A stretch of 48,402 nt of DNA, taken from the NCBI GenBank assembly GCA_016929195.1, contig JAFGJG010000108.1:1-48402 (forward strand), read 5' to 3'. The notes under the pieces are model-generated. The model worked only from the letters and a program-made list of their open reading frames with translations. It did no database searches and had not been told where the DNA came from. Source of the stretch: Thermoleophilaceae bacterium. Its GTDB lineage: Bacteria > Actinomycetota > Thermoleophilia > Solirubrobacterales > Thermoleophilaceae. A program made the position numbers and the translations under genes. Of this stretch, positions 23,137 to 31,793 are shown in pieces. Every line of letters starts with the position of its first letter. Position 1 is the first letter of the stretch.

Positions 23137-24329
23137 CCGCCCAGCAGCACCGTTCCGCCGGCGGCGAGCGCCGCGATCTCCTCCTCCGAGCGTCCGAGCT
23201 CGGCCAGCACCTCGGCCGTGTGCTGCCCGAGCAAGGGCGGAGCGAGCGGCGCGGGACCGTCACCGTCGCGCCAGATCGGCGAGCCCACGAGGTCGAGCGC
23301 GCCGATCGCGGGGTGTTCGACCGCCACCGTCGCCGGGCGCCCCGCGGCGGCGGCCGCGGCCAGCGCCTCCGGCACCGAGCGGACCTTGCCGACCGGCACT
23401 CCGGCGGCGTCCAGCGCGGCGACCCAGTCCTCGGCCGGCCGCTCCCTGAAGCGCCTCTCCAGCTCCGGCACGAGCACGGAACGGTGCTCCACGCGGGCCG
23501 CGTTCGTCTGGAAGCGGTCGTCCCGGGCGAGCTCCTCGGCTCCGATCGCGCGGCAGAGCGCGCGGAAGAGGCCGTCGTTCGCCGCGGCCACCGCGATGCG
23601 GCCGGACGCCGTCTCGAAGTCCTGGTAAGGCACGATGTTCGGATGCGCGTTCCCGAAGCGCTCCGGCTCGCGACCAGTGACGAGGGCGTTCTGCGCGACG
23701 TTCACGAGCCCCGCGAGCGCCGAGTCGAGCAGCGGCACCTCGATCCTCCCGCCCTCGCCCCCGTGCAGAAGCGCCAGGATCCCGGCGGCGGCGTGGAGCC
23801 CCGTGAGCACGTCCACGACCGCGACGCCGGCCTTGTACGGGGGGCCGTCCTCCGCGCCGGTGATCGACATCAGCCCGCTCTCGGCCTGCGCGACGAAGTC
23901 GTAGCCGGGGCGCCCCGGCGGCTCGCGCACCGACCCGAAGCCGGTGATCGAGCAGTAGACGACCGTCGGGTTGCGCGCGCGCACGCTCTCGTAGCCCACG
24001 CCCAGGCGGTCCGCGCCGCCGACCTTGAAGTTCTCCACGACCACCTGGGCGCCGGCGCACAGCTCCAGCGCGATCTCACGGCCCTCGGCGTCGGCCAGGT
24101 CGATGGCGACGCTTCGCTTCCCGCGGTTCAGCGAGAGGAAGTAGGCCGCCTCGCCCGCGGCGAACGGCGGGCCCCAGGTGCGCGTCTCGTCGCCGCCCTG
24201 CGGGCGCTCGACCTTGACCACGTCCGCGCCGAGGTCGGCGAGCACCATCGTGCAGTAGGGCCCCGCGAGCACCCGCGAGAGGTCGAGCACGCGGACCCCG
24301 CGCAGCGGAGGGTTCGTTGAGCTCGCCAT
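23130..24329 (-). CDS. Family III CoA-transferase (CaiB/BaiF type)
   Basis: A 399-aa enzyme that moves CoA between carboxylic acids. The opening LRGVRVLDLSRVLAGPYCTMVLADLGADVVKVERPQGGD is the family hallmark, followed by NRGKRSVAIDL and RPGYDFVAQAESGLMSITG, whose Asp144 is in the position of the catalytic aspartate. The C-terminus has the usual PVGKVRSVPEAL and LGQHTAEVL segments. Family members act on oxalate, carnitine, succinyl-aromatics or mesaconyl substrates, and this one cannot be placed. It faces a ThDP enzyme with 13 nt of head-to-head overlap, so the two may serve one catabolic route. Confidence 0.88.
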   Translation of the reverse strand: MASSTNPPLRGVRVLDLSRVLAGPYCTMVLADLGADVVKVERPQGGDETRTWGPPFAAGEAAYFLSLNRGKRSVAIDLADAEGREIALELCAGAQVVVENFKVGGADRLGVGYESVRARNPTVVYCSITGFGSVREPPGRPGYDFVAQAESGLMSITGAEDGPPYKAGVAVVDVLTGLHAAAGILALLHGGEGGRIEVPLLDSALAGLVNVAQNALVTGREPERFGNAHPNIVPYQDFETASGRIAVAAANDGLFRALCRAIGAEELARDDRFQTNAARVEHRSVLVPELERRFRERPAEDWVAALDAAGVPVGKVRSVPEALAAAAAAGRPATVAVEHPAIGALDLVGSPIWRDGDGPAPLAPPLLGQHTAEVLAELGRSEEEIAALAAGGTVLLGGQ

Positions 24330-25984
24330 CGCGCGCCATCCTGACAGGGGCCGACGCCGCCGTGGCGGCGCTGGAGGCCACCGGCGCGCACGTGGCCTTC
24401 GGGCTGCCGGGCGTGCACAACCTGAGCCTGTGGCGCGCCCTCGGCCGCTCGCCGATCCGGCTGGTGGGTGTCCGCCACGAGCAGGCCGCCGCCTACGCGG
24501 CCGACGGCTATGCGCGTGCGCGCGGCGGCCTCGGCATCGCCCTGACCACCACCGGGCCGGGCGCGGCCAACACGCTCGGGGCCGTCGGCGAGGCTTGGGC
24601 GTCGCGCCAGCCGGTCCTCGTGATCGCCACGGACGTGCCGACCACCGTGCGCCGCCCCGGCAGCTGGAGGGGTGCGCTCCACGAGGCGACCGACCAGGCC
24701 GCGATGTTCGCGCCGGTCGTGAAGGCCGCGATCCGGGTCGGCGCGGCCGAGGAGCTCGGGCCGGCGGTGGCCCGTGCGGCGGCGATCGCGCTCACGCCGC
24801 CCCGGCGGCCCGTCTACGTGGAGGTCCCCACCGACCTGCTCGACGGGGCGGCCCCCGCCGGGGCCCCCGACCTGCCCGCCCCTCCCCCGCCCGCACCGCC
24901 GGACGAGGCCGCGCTCGCCGAGGCCGTCGCGCTCGTGGACTCGGCCGAGCGGCCGCTCGTCTGGGCCGGCGGCGGCGCGGTGCAGGCCGATGCGGGCGCG
25001 GGGCTCGGGCGCCTCGCGGAGCGGATCGCCGCGCCGGTGATCCTCACGTACGCCGCCCGCGGGCTGCTCCCGCCGGGGCACCCGTGCCTCGTGGCGGCGC
25101 CGCCGCACGTCCCGGAGGTGGGGGCGCTCTGGGACGAGGCGGACCTCGTCCTCGCCGTGGGCACCGACCTCGACGGGATGATGACCCAGGGCTGGGCGAT
25201 GCCGAGGCCGCCGCGGCTCGTGGCGCTGAACGTGGACGCCGAGGACGCGGCGAAGAACTACACCCCCGACGTCCTGCTCGAGGCGGACGCCGCTGTGGGG
25301 CTCGAGGCGGTGGCGGAGCGCGTCCGCGAGCGCGGCGGGCTCGACGCGCTCGCCGGCAGGGTCGCCGCCATCGGCGCCGCGGTGAGGGACGGGCTGCGCG
25401 TGACCGACCCGGAGGCCTCCGAGCTGCTCGCCGCCATGGACGCTGCGCTGCCCGGCGATGCGATCGTGGTCTGCGACATGTGCATCCCCGGCTACTGGCT
25501 CGGCGGCTTCCGCACGCCGTCCCTGCCGCGCAAGCTCGCCTACCCCCTCGGCTGGGGCACGCTCGGGTGCGCCTTCCCGCAGGGGCTCGGCGCCGCGCTC
25601 GCGGAGCGCGGCCCGGCCGTGAGCGTCTCCGGGGACGGCGGGTTCCTGTTCGCCTGCGGCGAGCTGGCCACCGCCGCCCAGGAGCGCATACCGCTCACCG
25701 CCGTGGTCGTCGACGACGGCGGCTACGGCATGCTGCGCTTCGACCAGGACCGGCGCGGCGACCCGCACGAGGGCGTGGACCTGCTCACGCCGGACTTCGC
25801 GGCACTCGCGGGCTCCTTCGGGGTGCGCGCAGAGACGGTGGACGGGCTCGGCAGCGGCTTCGGGGCGGCTCTGGAGCGACATTTGGAGCTCGACGAGCCG
25901 TCGCTGCTCGTCGCGCACGCCGCCCTGGAGCCGCCGCCGAACACTTCCCCCCGGTGGTACAGGGCTGCGGCCAACGGCCGATAA
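24317..25984 (+). CDS. Thiamine diphosphate-dependent enzyme (acetolactate synthase-like)
   Basis: A 555-aa ThDP enzyme with the three-domain order of the acetolactate synthase group. The catalytic Glu55 is in VRHEQAAAYAADGYARA, the GTTGPGAANTLG-like turn is near 78-88, and the cofactor motif begins GDG at 439-441. Twenty-four residues on, where NN is usual, it reads DDGGYG (466-471), so the Mg2+ ligand set is altered. The TTG at 24317 is supported by GGAGGG at 24307-24312, 4 nt upstream; the start lies within the divergent CoA-transferase gene. The reaction is unknown. Oxalyl-CoA decarboxylase is tempting because of the neighbour, but its signatures are not clear. Confidence 0.8.
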   Translation: MSSPSRAILTGADAAVAALEATGAHVAFGLPGVHNLSLWRALGRSPIRLVGVRHEQAAAYAADGYARARGGLGIALTTTGPGAANTLGAVGEAWASRQPVLVIATDVPTTVRRPGSWRGALHEATDQAAMFAPVVKAAIRVGAAEELGPAVARAAAIALTPPRRPVYVEVPTDLLDGAAPAGAPDLPAPPPPAPPDEAALAEAVALVDSAERPLVWAGGGAVQADAGAGLGRLAERIAAPVILTYAARGLLPPGHPCLVAAPPHVPEVGALWDEADLVLAVGTDLDGMMTQGWAMPRPPRLVALNVDAEDAAKNYTPDVLLEADAAVGLEAVAERVRERGGLDALAGRVAAIGAAVRDGLRVTDPEASELLAAMDAALPGDAIVVCDMCIPGYWLGGFRTPSLPRKLAYPLGWGTLGCAFPQGLGAALAERGPAVSVSGDGGFLFACGELATAAQERIPLTAVVVDDGGYGMLRFDQDRRGDPHEGVDLLTPDFAALAGSFGVRAETVDGLGSGFGAALERHLELDEPSLLVAHAALEPPPNTSPRWYRAAANGR

Positions 25985-26059
25985 CACACCCAGATGGGCA
26001 CCGTAATCCCCAATCGGGGGGCCGCGGCTGGTGCCGCGTCCGATATATCGTGGTCCGCG

Positions 26060-27142
26060 GTGGGCCTCAGGATCGAGTGGCTCGGCGACCCGGAGCGCTT
26101 CGCGCGGGTGGCAGCGGACTGGGACCGGATGCTGCCCGCCGACGCCCGTCCCTTCGACCTCCACGCCTGGTACTCGGCATGGTTCCGGGCCTTCGGCGAG
26201 CCCGGCGGGATGCGCGTCTGCCTCGCCTGGCGGGGCGACCGGCTCGAGGCCGGCTTCCCGCTGATCGCGCGCCCGCGCCGCTCGCTCGCCGGCATGTCGA
26301 ACGTGCACACGCCGGTGTTCCGCCCCGTCGGCAGCAGCCAGGAGGCGGTCCGCGCGGTCACGGACGCCGCGCTCGCCGTCGCGACCAACAACCTCGAGCT
26401 GTCCGCGATCCCGGTCGGCGACGCCTCGCTCAGCATCCTCCGCGACGCCACCGACGCCGCCGGGCGCCGGCACGCCGTGGGCAGCCAGCACGTGTCTCCG
26501 ATCGTGGCCACCACCGGCAGCTACGAGGACTGGCGGGCCGGCTCACGCCCGCGCTGGGGCGCCCCGCTGGAGCGCTTCCGGCGAAAGATGCTGCGCGAGC
26601 ACGAAACGCTGGTGTCCGTGGTGGAGCCGCCGCTCGACCTCGACGGCGAGCTGGCGCGCGGCTTCGCGGTCGAGGCGAGCGGCTGGAAGGGCGAGAGCGG
26701 CACCGCGATCCTCTCCGACGAGCGGACCATCGCCTTCTACCGCGCGATCGCGGAGTCCTTCGCCGAGCGCGGCGAGCTGCGGCTCTCGCGCATCGTGATC
26801 GACGGGGCGTGGGCCGCGTTCGACCTCTGCCTGCTGCACGACGACCGCCTCTATCTCCTGAAGACGGGCTACGACGAGCGCTTCCGGCGGCTGGCGCCCG
26901 GACTCGTCATGCGGCTGAGCATCATCGAGCGCTGCTTCGAGCAGGGCATCGCCGCGCACGAGCTGCTCGGCGACGAGGCGGAGTGGAAGCGCAAGTTCGC
27001 GACCGGCGAGCGCGCCCACGTGGGCTTCTGCGCCTACGAGCGGGGGCTGCGCGGCAGCGTCCGGTACACGTACCGCTCCACGGCCCGGCCGCTGCTCAAG
27101 CGGGCCTACGACGGCACGGTCGCCCGCCGCCGCCAGGGCTAG
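26060..27142 (+). CDS. FemAB/BioF2-type GNAT-fold acetyltransferase-like protein, paralog 1
   Basis: A 360-aa protein with tandem GNAT-like halves as in the CelD/BcsL (PF13480-like) group. Recognisable parts are FDLHAWYSAWFRAFGEPGGMRVCLAW (N-half), FRRKMLREHETLVSVVEPPLDL, FAVEASGWKGESGTAI and LKTGYDERFRRLAPGLVMRLSIIERCFEQG with ELLGDEAEWKRKFATGER (C-half). These proteins transfer acyl or aminoacyl groups to surface polymers. The GTG at 26060 is preferred because TATATC lies 10 nt upstream and homology-like sequence begins there; an ATG at 25994 would add 22 unremarkable residues. It is related to the protein at 34468. The dispersed palindrome follows its 3' end. Confidence 0.75.
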   Translation: MGLRIEWLGDPERFARVAADWDRMLPADARPFDLHAWYSAWFRAFGEPGGMRVCLAWRGDRLEAGFPLIARPRRSLAGMSNVHTPVFRPVGSSQEAVRAVTDAALAVATNNLELSAIPVGDASLSILRDATDAAGRRHAVGSQHVSPIVATTGSYEDWRAGSRPRWGAPLERFRRKMLREHETLVSVVEPPLDLDGELARGFAVEASGWKGESGTAILSDERTIAFYRAIAESFAERGELRLSRIVIDGAWAAFDLCLLHDDRLYLLKTGYDERFRRLAPGLVMRLSIIERCFEQGIAAHELLGDEAEWKRKFATGERAHVGFCAYERGLRGSVRYTYRSTARPLLKRAYDGTVARRRQG

Positions 27143-27156
27143 TCGCGCTGCCGCCG

Positions 27157-27201
27157 AGTGTCCTGACTTTCGGTTGCACAGCAACCACACGGCAGGACAC
27201 T
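27157..27201. repeat. Dispersed nested palindrome, copy 2 (opposite orientation)
   Basis: Outer arms AGTGTCCTG (27157-27165) and CAGGACACT (27193-27201), inner arms GGTTGC (27172-27177) and GCAACC (27181-27186), ACA loop. The asymmetric inner segments show that this copy is inverted relative to copies 1, 3 and 4. It fills most of the 66-nt gap between two convergent genes. Confidence 0.8.
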
Positions 27202-27208
27202 TGGTGAA

Positions 27209-28774
27209 CTACGAACGGTCCAGACGGAAGCCCGGATCGCCGCTCAGCTCGGCCACGTCCATCTGGGCCTTCTGGAGCTTCCCGGCGTAGTCCCAGTTCA
27301 TCGCCTGCCAGCGGGTGAACTGGTCGAGCACCCACACGCCCGACTGGCGGCTGCCGTTGCCCGAGCGGCCGTTCCCGCCGAACGGCAGGTGAGCCTCGGC
27401 GCCCGAGGTCGAGTTGTTGACGGACAGCATCCCGGCGCTGACCCCCGAGCGGAAGCGGAAGACCGACTTGGGGTCGTTCGTGTAGATCGCGGCCGAGAGG
27501 CCGTAGCCGTGCCCGTTCGCGAGCGCAAGCGCCTCGTCCAGATCGTCGAACTCGGCCACTCCGATGATCGGGCCGAAGGTCTCGGTGGCGTAGATCGCGT
27601 CCTCGGCACGCACCCCGTCGACGATCGTCGGGTGGCAGAACAGGCCGGCGTCGGGATCGCCCACGAAGCCGGCGCGCGGGTTGTCCGAGGTGATCCGGCC
27701 GGTGGCGCTCGACCCGGAGACCGAGTGGTGGCCCTCGATCAGGCCGAGCCAGCCGAGGAAGCGCTCCTGGAAGCGTTCGTGGATCATCGGCCCGTAGAGG
27801 ACGTCCGCGAACGGGTCCCCGATTGGAGCCTCCTCGACCGCGCGGGACAGGCGCCCGACGAACTCGTCGTGGAGCGAGCGATGGACGATCGCGGTGCCGA
27901 GCGAGGTGCAGCGCTGGCCGGCCGTGCCGAAGCCGCTGAAGAGCGAGCCCTCGACCGCCAGGTCGAGGTCCGCGTCCGGCATCACGACGAGCGGGTTCTT
28001 CCCGCCCAGCTCGAGGCACGGCGACTGGACGTGGCGGCCGCAGAGCTCGCCGATCCGGGCGCCGACCGGGGATGAGCCCGTGAAGCCGACCTTGTCCACG
28101 AGCCGCTCCTCGAGCGCCTGCTCGAGGCCCTCGAACGCGGTCGGCCCGTCGCACTGGACGACGTTCAGGACGCCGTCCGGGAGGCCGCCGGCGATGAACA
28201 GCCGCGCGAGGGCGTCGCTCAGCCCGGGCGCGTACTCCGCCGGCTTCCAGACGACCGCGTTCCCGCACAGGAGCGCCGGCACGATGTACCAGGACGGCAC
28301 GGCCACCGGGAAGTTGCCGGCGGTCACGATCGCGGCCACGCCCACCGGGTTGCGGAAGGTGAAGAGCTGCTTGTCCGGCATCTCGCTCGGCACCGTCATG
28401 CCGTAGAGGCGCCGGCCCTCGGAGACGAAGAAGTCGCATGTGTCGACGATCTCCTGCACCTCGCCGAGCGACTCGGGATGGGGCTTGCCGATCTCGCGCG
28501 TGACGAGCCTGGCGAGGGTCTCCTTGTTCTCCTCGACGAGCCGCCCGATCTCCTTGATCGCGTTGCCGCGCACGGGGGCCGGGACGGCGGCCCACTCGCG
28601 CTGCGCCGCGCGGGCGGCGCGGCAGGCATCCACGAAGGTGCCCGCGCCGCCGAGCACGGCCTCGCAGACGACCTCCTCGAGGTTCGCGGGATTGCGCGAC
28701 TCGACCCGCTGCCCGTCCTCGCGGGCCTGCCCGCCGACTATGGATCCGACCGTCCGCGTGTCCGTGATGCTCAT
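27209..28774 (-). CDS. NAD(P)-dependent aldehyde dehydrogenase
   Basis: A 521-aa enzyme of the ALDH superfamily that oxidises an aldehyde to an acid. Typical motifs are visible: FRNPVGVAAIVTAGNFPVAVP, FTGSSPVG (cofactor), LELGGKNPLVV with the general-base Glu, and GTAGQRCTS with the nucleophilic Cys. The NNSTSGAEAHLPFGGNGRSGNG stretch and overall length recall ALDH7-like (aminoadipate or piperideine semialdehyde) enzymes, but substrate choice is not readable. The ATG at 28774 is preferred because TAGGCT lies 8 nt upstream; a TTG three codons earlier is possible. Its neighbours give no pathway clue. Confidence 0.88.
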   Translation of the reverse strand: MSITDTRTVGSIVGGQAREDGQRVESRNPANLEEVVCEAVLGGAGTFVDACRAARAAQREWAAVPAPVRGNAIKEIGRLVEENKETLARLVTREIGKPHPESLGEVQEIVDTCDFFVSEGRRLYGMTVPSEMPDKQLFTFRNPVGVAAIVTAGNFPVAVPSWYIVPALLCGNAVVWKPAEYAPGLSDALARLFIAGGLPDGVLNVVQCDGPTAFEGLEQALEERLVDKVGFTGSSPVGARIGELCGRHVQSPCLELGGKNPLVVMPDADLDLAVEGSLFSGFGTAGQRCTSLGTAIVHRSLHDEFVGRLSRAVEEAPIGDPFADVLYGPMIHERFQERFLGWLGLIEGHHSVSGSSATGRITSDNPRAGFVGDPDAGLFCHPTIVDGVRAEDAIYATETFGPIIGVAEFDDLDEALALANGHGYGLSAAIYTNDPKSVFRFRSGVSAGMLSVNNSTSGAEAHLPFGGNGRSGNGSRQSGVWVLDQFTRWQAMNWDYAGKLQKAQMDVAELSGDPGFRLDRS

Positions 28775-28782
28775 GGGGGCCA

Positions 28783-28788
28783 AGCCTA
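28783..28788 (-). promoter_or_regulatory. -10-like hexamer for the aldehyde dehydrogenase gene
   Basis: TAGGCT (28788 to 28783) stands 8 nt before the ATG at 28774. It supports that start codon and a leaderless transcript. Confidence 0.4.
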
Positions 28789-28808
28789 CCCCCGCGCCCC
28801 CGGGCCGC

Positions 28809-31706
28809 TCAGTGGCAGGAGCCGGTGCCGCTGTCCGTGAAGGTCCTGCCGGCCACGGGCACGAACTGCCAGTCGTACGCGCCGGGGCGCAGCGTCATCC
28901 TGAGGACGCCGAAGGTGTTGCTCTCGCGCACCTGGCTGTTCGGCTGGATGTCGCCCACCTGGTAGTGGCTCTCGCCGCCGGTCCCGACGGTGAACTGGCG
29001 GATCCCGCGGGCGGCGTCGGCGCCGCCGTCGGGCGTCTGCGGCCCGAAGCGCTCGTACATGTGCTCGCTCCCGCTCAGCACGACGTCGGCCCCGTGGTCG
29101 TAGAGGATCTCCCAGAGCGGCTCGACGCTGCCCACGTCGCCGTGGACCTCGCCGGAGCTGAAGCGCGGCTCGTGGATCTGGGCGAGCGTGCACTGCGAGT
29201 CGTTCTGCTCGAGGTCGTTCTCGAGCCACTCGTCGGTCGCCGCGTTGCAGCTGCGCAGCTGGACGTAGCAGCCGGTGTTGACCGCGACGACGTGCCAGGC
29301 GCCGAGGTCGTAGCTGTAGAACCCGGACGGGCGCGGGCCGGCGGCTGCGCCGAAGTAGTCGAAGTACCCGCCGGCGTCCGGGACGCCGTAGTCGTGGTCC
29401 CCGGGGATCGGGCGCGTGCGCGCCTTGTGGCGGCCCCAGCTGCTGTTGTAGCAGGCGTAGTTCGAGGCCGTGCCGCTCTGGTACGCGTTGTCGCCGAGCG
29501 TCATCACCGTGCCGGGGATCGCGTCGAGCAGGTTTGCGGTGGCCTCGTCGTCGGTGCCGCCGCAGTCGGCGATGTCCCCGGCGGCGGCGATCGTGGCCGT
29601 CTCGCCGCTCGGCGCCTGGGTGGTGAAGCCGACCGGCGCGCTCTTCCCCACGAGGCCGGCGAACGTGGCCTGCTCGGCCTGGGCCGTGTAGCTCCCCGCG
29701 CTCAGGTTCGACGACGCGGCCACGGAGAAGAGGTTGCTCGACTGGTGGGCGGCTGTGAGCGTCTGCACGGGCGTGCCGCTCGCCGACGGGCCCGCGTAGA
29801 CCTTCACGGTCACGGTCGCGGTCTCGCCGTTCGCGGTGCCGGCGAAGACCGGGCGGAGGTCGGTGGTGCTCCCCGGGGCGGGCGACTCGAGCACGACGGT
29901 CGGCGGGGGGTCCTCGACCGGGCTCGACTTCGCGTAGTGGGCGAGCACGCGCGGGCCGGGCAGGGCCGCGCCGTACACGGCGACCTCGTCCATGCGCCCG
30001 CGGAACCAGTCGCCGGAGCCGCTCGTGCCAAGCATGAGCTGGGACGAGCCGCTGTCCACGGCCCCGGCGACGGCCAGCGTGGCGCGGACCGTCCCGTTCA
30101 CGTAGACCGCCATCGAGGTGCCGTCGTAGGTGGCCGCCACATGGCTCCAGAGCCCGACCGACACGGCGCCGGACGGGGTGGCGACCTCGCTCGTCGTCCC
30201 GTTGCGCCAGAGCCGGAAGCTGACCGCGCCGGAGGAGCTGATCCGCACCATGTACTGGCCGTCCTTGCGCATCAGCGTGGCCGTGCTCGACGGCATCGCC
30301 GACGGCCGGAGCCACGCCTCGAGGCTCAGAGCGGCGGTCGGGCTGAGGGCGGCGGCGCTCGGCACGCGCACCGAGTCGTCGGAGCCGTCGAGCGTGACCG
30401 CGGTGCTCTGGGCGACCGGCACGATCCCCGCCTGCCCCAGCGCCGGCGAGCCCTGGTAGGTGCCCGTATCGGCGAAGGCGGTCTGGTCGGCGGCGCTCGT
30501 GCCGCTCGGCTCGCCGAGGCGCCAGTACGCGCGCGGGGCGTCGGCCATCACGGCGTCGCGGTAGGTCGCCGCGGCCGCGGTGGACGTCACGGCGAACGTG
30601 ACCGGGGCGCTGCGTCCGGTGTTCCCCGCGCCGTCCTGCTGCTCGGCGCGGGCGGTGTAGGTCCCGACCGGGAGCGCCGTGGCCGCCGAGACCGCGAAGG
30701 CGGCGCCGCTGCGCGGGCCCGAGGCGGTGGCGAGCGGCGTGCCGGTGTCGCTCAGCCCGGCGAACACGAGGACGCGCACCTGTGTGGCGTCGCCCGCCGC
30801 GTTCCCGGCGGAGCCGCTGAAGAGGGGCGTGCCGTCGCTGGTGCTCGAGCCGGACGCCGGGACGCTGAGCACGGGCGCGGGAGGGGCGGTGTCGACCCTG
30901 AAGGCCACGGCCGCGCTCGTGCCCGTCCTGCCGGCGGCCGTCACGGTCGCCCTCGCGCTGTACACGCCGTCGTCGAGCTCCTCGGCCGGCTCGCCTGTCC
31001 AGCTCACGCCGCTCTTCTCGAGCGCGACCGTCTGCACGGGTGTCCCCGCGGGGCTCCCCCCGGAGTAGACGTCGACGCTGACGGCCTCGGGCTGCCCCTC
31101 GGACGCGCCGGCTGAGGCGGCGAAGGCCGGCGTCGTGTCGGCCGTCTCGGTGCCGCCGACCGGCGCGGTGATCGTCACGGTGGGCGAAGCGGCGGGCGGC
31201 GGGACCACCACCGGCGGCGGCTTCGGCTTCGGCTTCGCCACGGGCGGCGGCGCGGTGCCGGTCACGGGCGGCCTGACCGTCTTCACGGCCTTGACCGTGA
31301 AGCTCCTGGCGCGGCTCACGCCGCGGTTGCCGCGGGCGTCCAGCTGGCGGGCCACAGCGGTGTAGGTGCCGGGCAGCAGCGCGGGCCTGACCTCGAGCGA
31401 CCATCCGCCACCGGCCGAGCGGCGCGCGGTGAGCAGCCGCTGGGCCCGGCCCTTCGCCCGGCGCCCGACGTAGACGCGCACCGAGACGAGGCGCCTGTCG
31501 CCGGAAGCGCGCCCGGCACGCCCAGACAGCCTCGGGGTCGTGTCCGTCGTCTCGGCCCCGGCCGCGGGCTTCGTGACGCTCACCTTCGGCGGCGTCCGGT
31601 CGAGACCCCCGCGCGCGGCGGTGACCGACCCGGCGACGGCGGCCAGCGCCAGAAGCGCGATGCACAGAGCCAGTGGCCGACTGGAGGGGCGGAGGGTTCT
31701 CATCAT
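28809..31706 (-). CDS. Large secreted protein: Ig-like modules, LamG-like domain, metallophosphoesterase
   Basis: A 965-aa exported protein. It has a signal peptide (about 1-31), an Ig-like module, a Pro/Lys-rich linker (PKPKPKPP, near 155-170), two more Ig-like modules each opening with a PxxxTD/SDTTP-type strand, a concanavalin/LamG-like domain (about 380-592, with AYWRLGEPSG and HVAATYDG), a fourth Ig-like module and a C-terminal calcineurin-like phosphoesterase (about 700-965). The catalytic motifs are GDIADC (Asp711), GDNAYQ, GDHDYG, HEPRF and GSEHMYER; the third has Asp where Asn is usual (GNHD). It may act on extracellular phosphate esters while bound to carbohydrate. No cell-wall sorting signal is seen at the C-terminus. 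Confidence 0.82.
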   Translation of the reverse strand: MMRTLRPSSRPLALCIALLALAAVAGSVTAARGGLDRTPPKVSVTKPAAGAETTDTTPRLSGRAGRASGDRRLVSVRVYVGRRAKGRAQRLLTARRSAGGGWSLEVRPALLPGTYTAVARQLDARGNRGVSRARSFTVKAVKTVRPPVTGTAPPPVAKPKPKPPPVVVPPPAASPTVTITAPVGGTETADTTPAFAASAGASEGQPEAVSVDVYSGGSPAGTPVQTVALEKSGVSWTGEPAEELDDGVYSARATVTAAGRTGTSAAVAFRVDTAPPAPVLSVPASGSSTSDGTPLFSGSAGNAAGDATQVRVLVFAGLSDTGTPLATASGPRSGAAFAVSAATALPVGTYTARAEQQDGAGNTGRSAPVTFAVTSTAAAATYRDAVMADAPRAYWRLGEPSGTSAADQTAFADTGTYQGSPALGQAGIVPVAQSTAVTLDGSDDSVRVPSAAALSPTAALSLEAWLRPSAMPSSTATLMRKDGQYMVRISSSGAVSFRLWRNGTTSEVATPSGAVSVGLWSHVAATYDGTSMAVYVNGTVRATLAVAGAVDSGSSQLMLGTSGSGDWFRGRMDEVAVYGAALPGPRVLAHYAKSSPVEDPPPTVVLESPAPGSTTDLRPVFAGTANGETATVTVKVYAGPSASGTPVQTLTAAHQSSNLFSVAASSNLSAGSYTAQAEQATFAGLVGKSAPVGFTTQAPSGETATIAAAGDIADCGGTDDEATANLLDAIPGTVMTLGDNAYQSGTASNYACYNSSWGRHKARTRPIPGDHDYGVPDAGGYFDYFGAAAGPRPSGFYSYDLGAWHVVAVNTGCYVQLRSCNAATDEWLENDLEQNDSQCTLAQIHEPRFSSGEVHGDVGSVEPLWEILYDHGADVVLSGSEHMYERFGPQTPDGGADAARGIRQFTVGTGGESHYQVGDIQPNSQVRESNTFGVLRMTLRPGAYDWQFVPVAGRTFTDSGTGSCH

Positions 31707-31776
31707 CCTTGACGGGAGGGGGCGCTCCCTCAGATCGAAGGTACATGCGACCTGCGAGCCGCGCCACGCCCATCAC

Positions 31777-31782
31777 TACGAT
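31777..31782 (+). promoter_or_regulatory. -10-like hexamer upstream of the secreted protein at 31794
   Basis: TACGAT lies 11 nt before the TTG at 31794. The 87-nt gap also holds a short inverted repeat (GGGAG and CTCCC around 31710-31730) nearer to the phosphoesterase start. Confidence 0.3.
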
Positions 31783-31793
31783 CGGGCAGGGAC

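Noticed and set aside
23130-25984. Oxalate degradation pair (formyl-CoA transferase plus oxalyl-CoA decarboxylase)
   Set aside because: The pairing is suggestive, but the ThDP enzyme reads more like the acetolactate synthase group and has DD in its cofactor motif. I cannot support the specific call.
26000-26035. CCCC-AATC-GGGG hairpin as a terminator after the ThDP gene
   Set aside because: The stem is only four base pairs, with no T-run, and simple G/C runs are frequent at this base composition.
24128-31776. Very long frames of 787-996 codons in other frames (24128-26491 minus, 24430-27207 plus, 28440-31115 plus, 28786-31776 minus)
   Set aside because: They are Arg/Ala/Gly/Pro-rich shadows of the ThDP, FemAB-like, dehydrogenase and phosphoesterase genes, caused by high GC content. 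No domain is recognisable.
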